Positions 5,213-6,644 of a stretch of 6,644 nt of DNA are shown in pieces (within the stretch, counting starts at the first letter, position 1; every line of letters starts with the position of its first letter). Where the stretch lies: NCBI GenBank assembly GCA_946618395.1, contig CAMOLD010000071.1, positions 1 to 6,644 on the forward strand. The letters run 5' to 3'. A program made the position numbers and the translations under genes. The notes under the pieces were generated by a model. It had not been told where the DNA came from and did no database searches. It worked only from the letters and a program-made list of their open reading frames with translations. The stretch comes from an uncultured Clostridia bacterium. Its GTDB lineage: Bacteria > Bacillota > Clostridia > Oscillospirales > CAG-272.

Positions 5213-6644
5213 ATGGCAATTCAAAGAAAGAAACTGTCCATGGATGGTAACACCGCCGCGGCGCATGTTTCCTATGCGTTTACGGAAGTTGCCGCAATCT
5301 ATCCCATCACGCCCTCTTCCCCAATGGCAGAGGTCACCGACACCTGGTCGGCAACCGACAAAAACGTGTTCGGCGAACCGGCAAGAAACATTTTCGGTGA
5401 GCGCGTCAAAGTGATGGAAATGCAATCCGAGGCAGGTGCCGCAGGTGCCGTTCACGGCTCGCTGGCGGCCGGCGCTCTGACCACCACCTACACCGCGTCT
5501 CAGGGTCTTCTTCTGATGATCCCGAACATGTATAAAATCGCAGGCGAACTGCTGCCCTGCGTCATTCATGTTTCGGCGCGTTGCGTTGCTTCGCACGCAC
5601 TCAACATTTTCGGCGACCATTCCGACGTTTACGCTTGCCGTCAGACCGGCTTTGCCATGATGGCGGAGACCAACCAGCAGGAGATCATGGACCTGGGCGC
5701 CGTTGCCCACATGGCTTCCATCAAAGGTCGCGTTCCGTTCCTCAACTTCTTCGATGGTTTCCGCACCTCGCATGAGATTCAGAAGATTGAAGTTTGGGAT
5801 TACAAGGATCTTGCCGAAATGGTGGATATGGATGCAGTTGCGGCATTCCGCAAGCATGCGTTGAGCCCGGAGCATCCCGCTCTGCGCGGCTCCGCCGAGA
5901 ACGGCGACATCTTCTTCCAGCACAGAGAGGCCTGCAACAAATACTATCAGGCGCTCCCCGGCATTGTGGAAGAATACATGGGCAAAGTCAATGCCAAACT
6001 GGGAACCGATTATAAGCTCTTCAACTACTACGGCGCACCCGATGCCGAAAAGGTGATTATTGCCATGGGTTCTGTCTGCGACGTAGCAGAGGAAGTCATC
6101 GACTATATGCTTGCCGCCGGCGAGAAGGTCGGACTTGTCAAAGTTCGCCTGTATCGTCCGTTCGTGGCAGAAAAACTGGCCGAGGCAATTCCCGCAACCG
6201 TTAAGAAGATCGCGGTTCTGGACCGCACCAAAGAGCCCGGCGCGCTGGGCGATCCGCTCTATCTGGACGTTGTTGCCGCTCTGGCGCAAACCGGCAGAAA
6301 GATGGACGTTGTGGTCGGCGGTCGTTACGGTCTCGGCTCCAAGGATACCACTCCGGCTTCCATCTTTGCCGTTTACGAGAACCTGGATGCCAAAAAGCCG
6401 AAGAACAGCTTTACCATCGGCATTAAGGATGACGTTACCGGACTTTCGCTGGACGAAAAGCCGGCGCCCGTAACCGCGGCGGCAGGCACCATTTCCTGCA
6501 AGTTCTGGGGTCTGGGCGGCGACGGAACGGTCGGCGCAAACAAGAACTCCATCAAAATCATCGGCGACCATACCGATAAATACATTCAAGCATACTTCCA
6601 GTATGACTCCAAGAAGACCGGCGGTATCACCATTTCGCACCTGC
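5213..6644 (+). CDS. nifJ: Pyruvate:ferredoxin (flavodoxin) oxidoreductase, N-terminal part
   Basis: This large cytoplasmic TPP and iron-sulfur enzyme converts pyruvate and CoA to acetyl-CoA and CO2 while reducing ferredoxin or flavodoxin. The window holds the first 477 codons of an expected ~1170-1180. Domain I is seen with YPITPSSP, MQSEAGAAGAVHG and SARCVASHAL. By recall of the Desulfovibrio africanus enzyme, T33, E73 and R123 match its active-site Thr31, Glu64 and Arg114. Domain II follows (about 260-410, with VRLYRPF and LDRTKEPGA). Domain III begins around FWGLGGDGTVGANKNS and continues past SKKTGGITISHL at the window edge. The 4Fe-4S and TPP domains lie beyond the edge. Start ATG 5213 gives MAIQRKKLSMDGNTAAAHV, matching the family start. 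The frame is open with no disruption. Identity is very secure; physiological electron partner and direction are not shown by the sequence. Confidence 0.97.
   Translation, partial: MAIQRKKLSMDGNTAAAHVSYAFTEVAAIYPITPSSPMAEVTDTWSATDKNVFGEPARNIFGERVKVMEMQSEAGAAGAVHGSLAAGALTTTYTASQGLLLMIPNMYKIAGELLPCVIHVSARCVASHALNIFGDHSDVYACRQTGFAMMAETNQQEIMDLGAVAHMASIKGRVPFLNFFDGFRTSHEIQKIEVWDYKDLAEMVDMDAVAAFRKHALSPEHPALRGSAENGDIFFQHREACNKYYQALPGIVEEYMGKVNAKLGTDYKLFNYYGAPDAEKVIIAMGSVCDVAEEVIDYMLAAGEKVGLVKVRLYRPFVAEKLAEAIPATVKKIAVLDRTKEPGALGDPLYLDVVAALAQTGRKMDVVVGGRYGLGSKDTTPASIFAVYENLDAKKPKNSFTIGIKDDVTGLSLDEKPAPVTAAAGTISCKFWGLGGDGTVGANKNSIKIIGDHTDKYIQAYFQYDSKKTGGITISHL

Noticed and set aside
5204..6640. Minus-strand open frame of 478 codons opposite nifJ
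   Set aside because: It is antisense to an unmistakable nifJ reading frame. The translation shows no recognisable family, and stop-free antisense frames are common in GC-biased codons.

Overview
The window looks like a chromosomal segment of a Gram-positive anaerobe, most likely a member of the Clostridia. The basis is AGGAGG-type ribosome binding sites in front of most genes, compact operons closed by strong intrinsic terminators, pyruvate:ferredoxin oxidoreductase, a BcrA-type ABC exporter, and a DUF3343/cysteine desulfurase pair of the type found in Firmicutes. G+C is moderate in most genes and clearly higher in the desulfurase module. All supported genes are on the + strand. The long minus-strand open frames are shadows of them.

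Layout. (1) 1-275 is the 3' end of an elongation factor G gene (domain V), closed by a perfect 16-bp terminator stem (282-318). (2) 337-3513 is a self-contained three-gene unit. It has a near-consensus extended -10 promoter (337-365), then a 227-residue membrane-anchored protein of unknown function (402-1085), a BcrA/LanF-like ABC ATPase (1102-2061) and an ABC-2 type permease with a TTG start overlapping the ATPase by 8 bases (2054-3469). A GC-rich terminator follows (3483-3513). (3) 3612-4996 is a two-gene unit: a 79-residue DUF3343 protein (putative Se/S carrier-like) overlaps by ATGA a class V aminotransferase-fold cysteine desulfurase of the EF2568-like type. It ends at a terminator (5022-5051). 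(4) A promoter (5113-5141) and a roughly 65-base leader precede nifJ, which starts at 5213 and runs off the window after 477 codons (domains I, II and the start of III).

Working together. The three central proteins probably form one exporter or immunity/stress-type ABC system: ATPase, permease and an extracytoplasmic accessory protein. Its substrate cannot be read from the sequence. The DUF3343/desulfurase pair should mobilise sulfur or selenium from cysteine or selenocysteine and pass it to the small partner. NifJ oxidises pyruvate to acetyl-CoA with reduction of ferredoxin or flavodoxin, a core reaction of anaerobic metabolism. I see no direct functional link between these units. No tRNA, rRNA, CRISPR array, insertion sequence or attachment site was seen. 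The best candidates for something undescribed are the accessory protein with its unusual transporter, and the stand-alone Se/S module with its cysteine-rich desulfurase.
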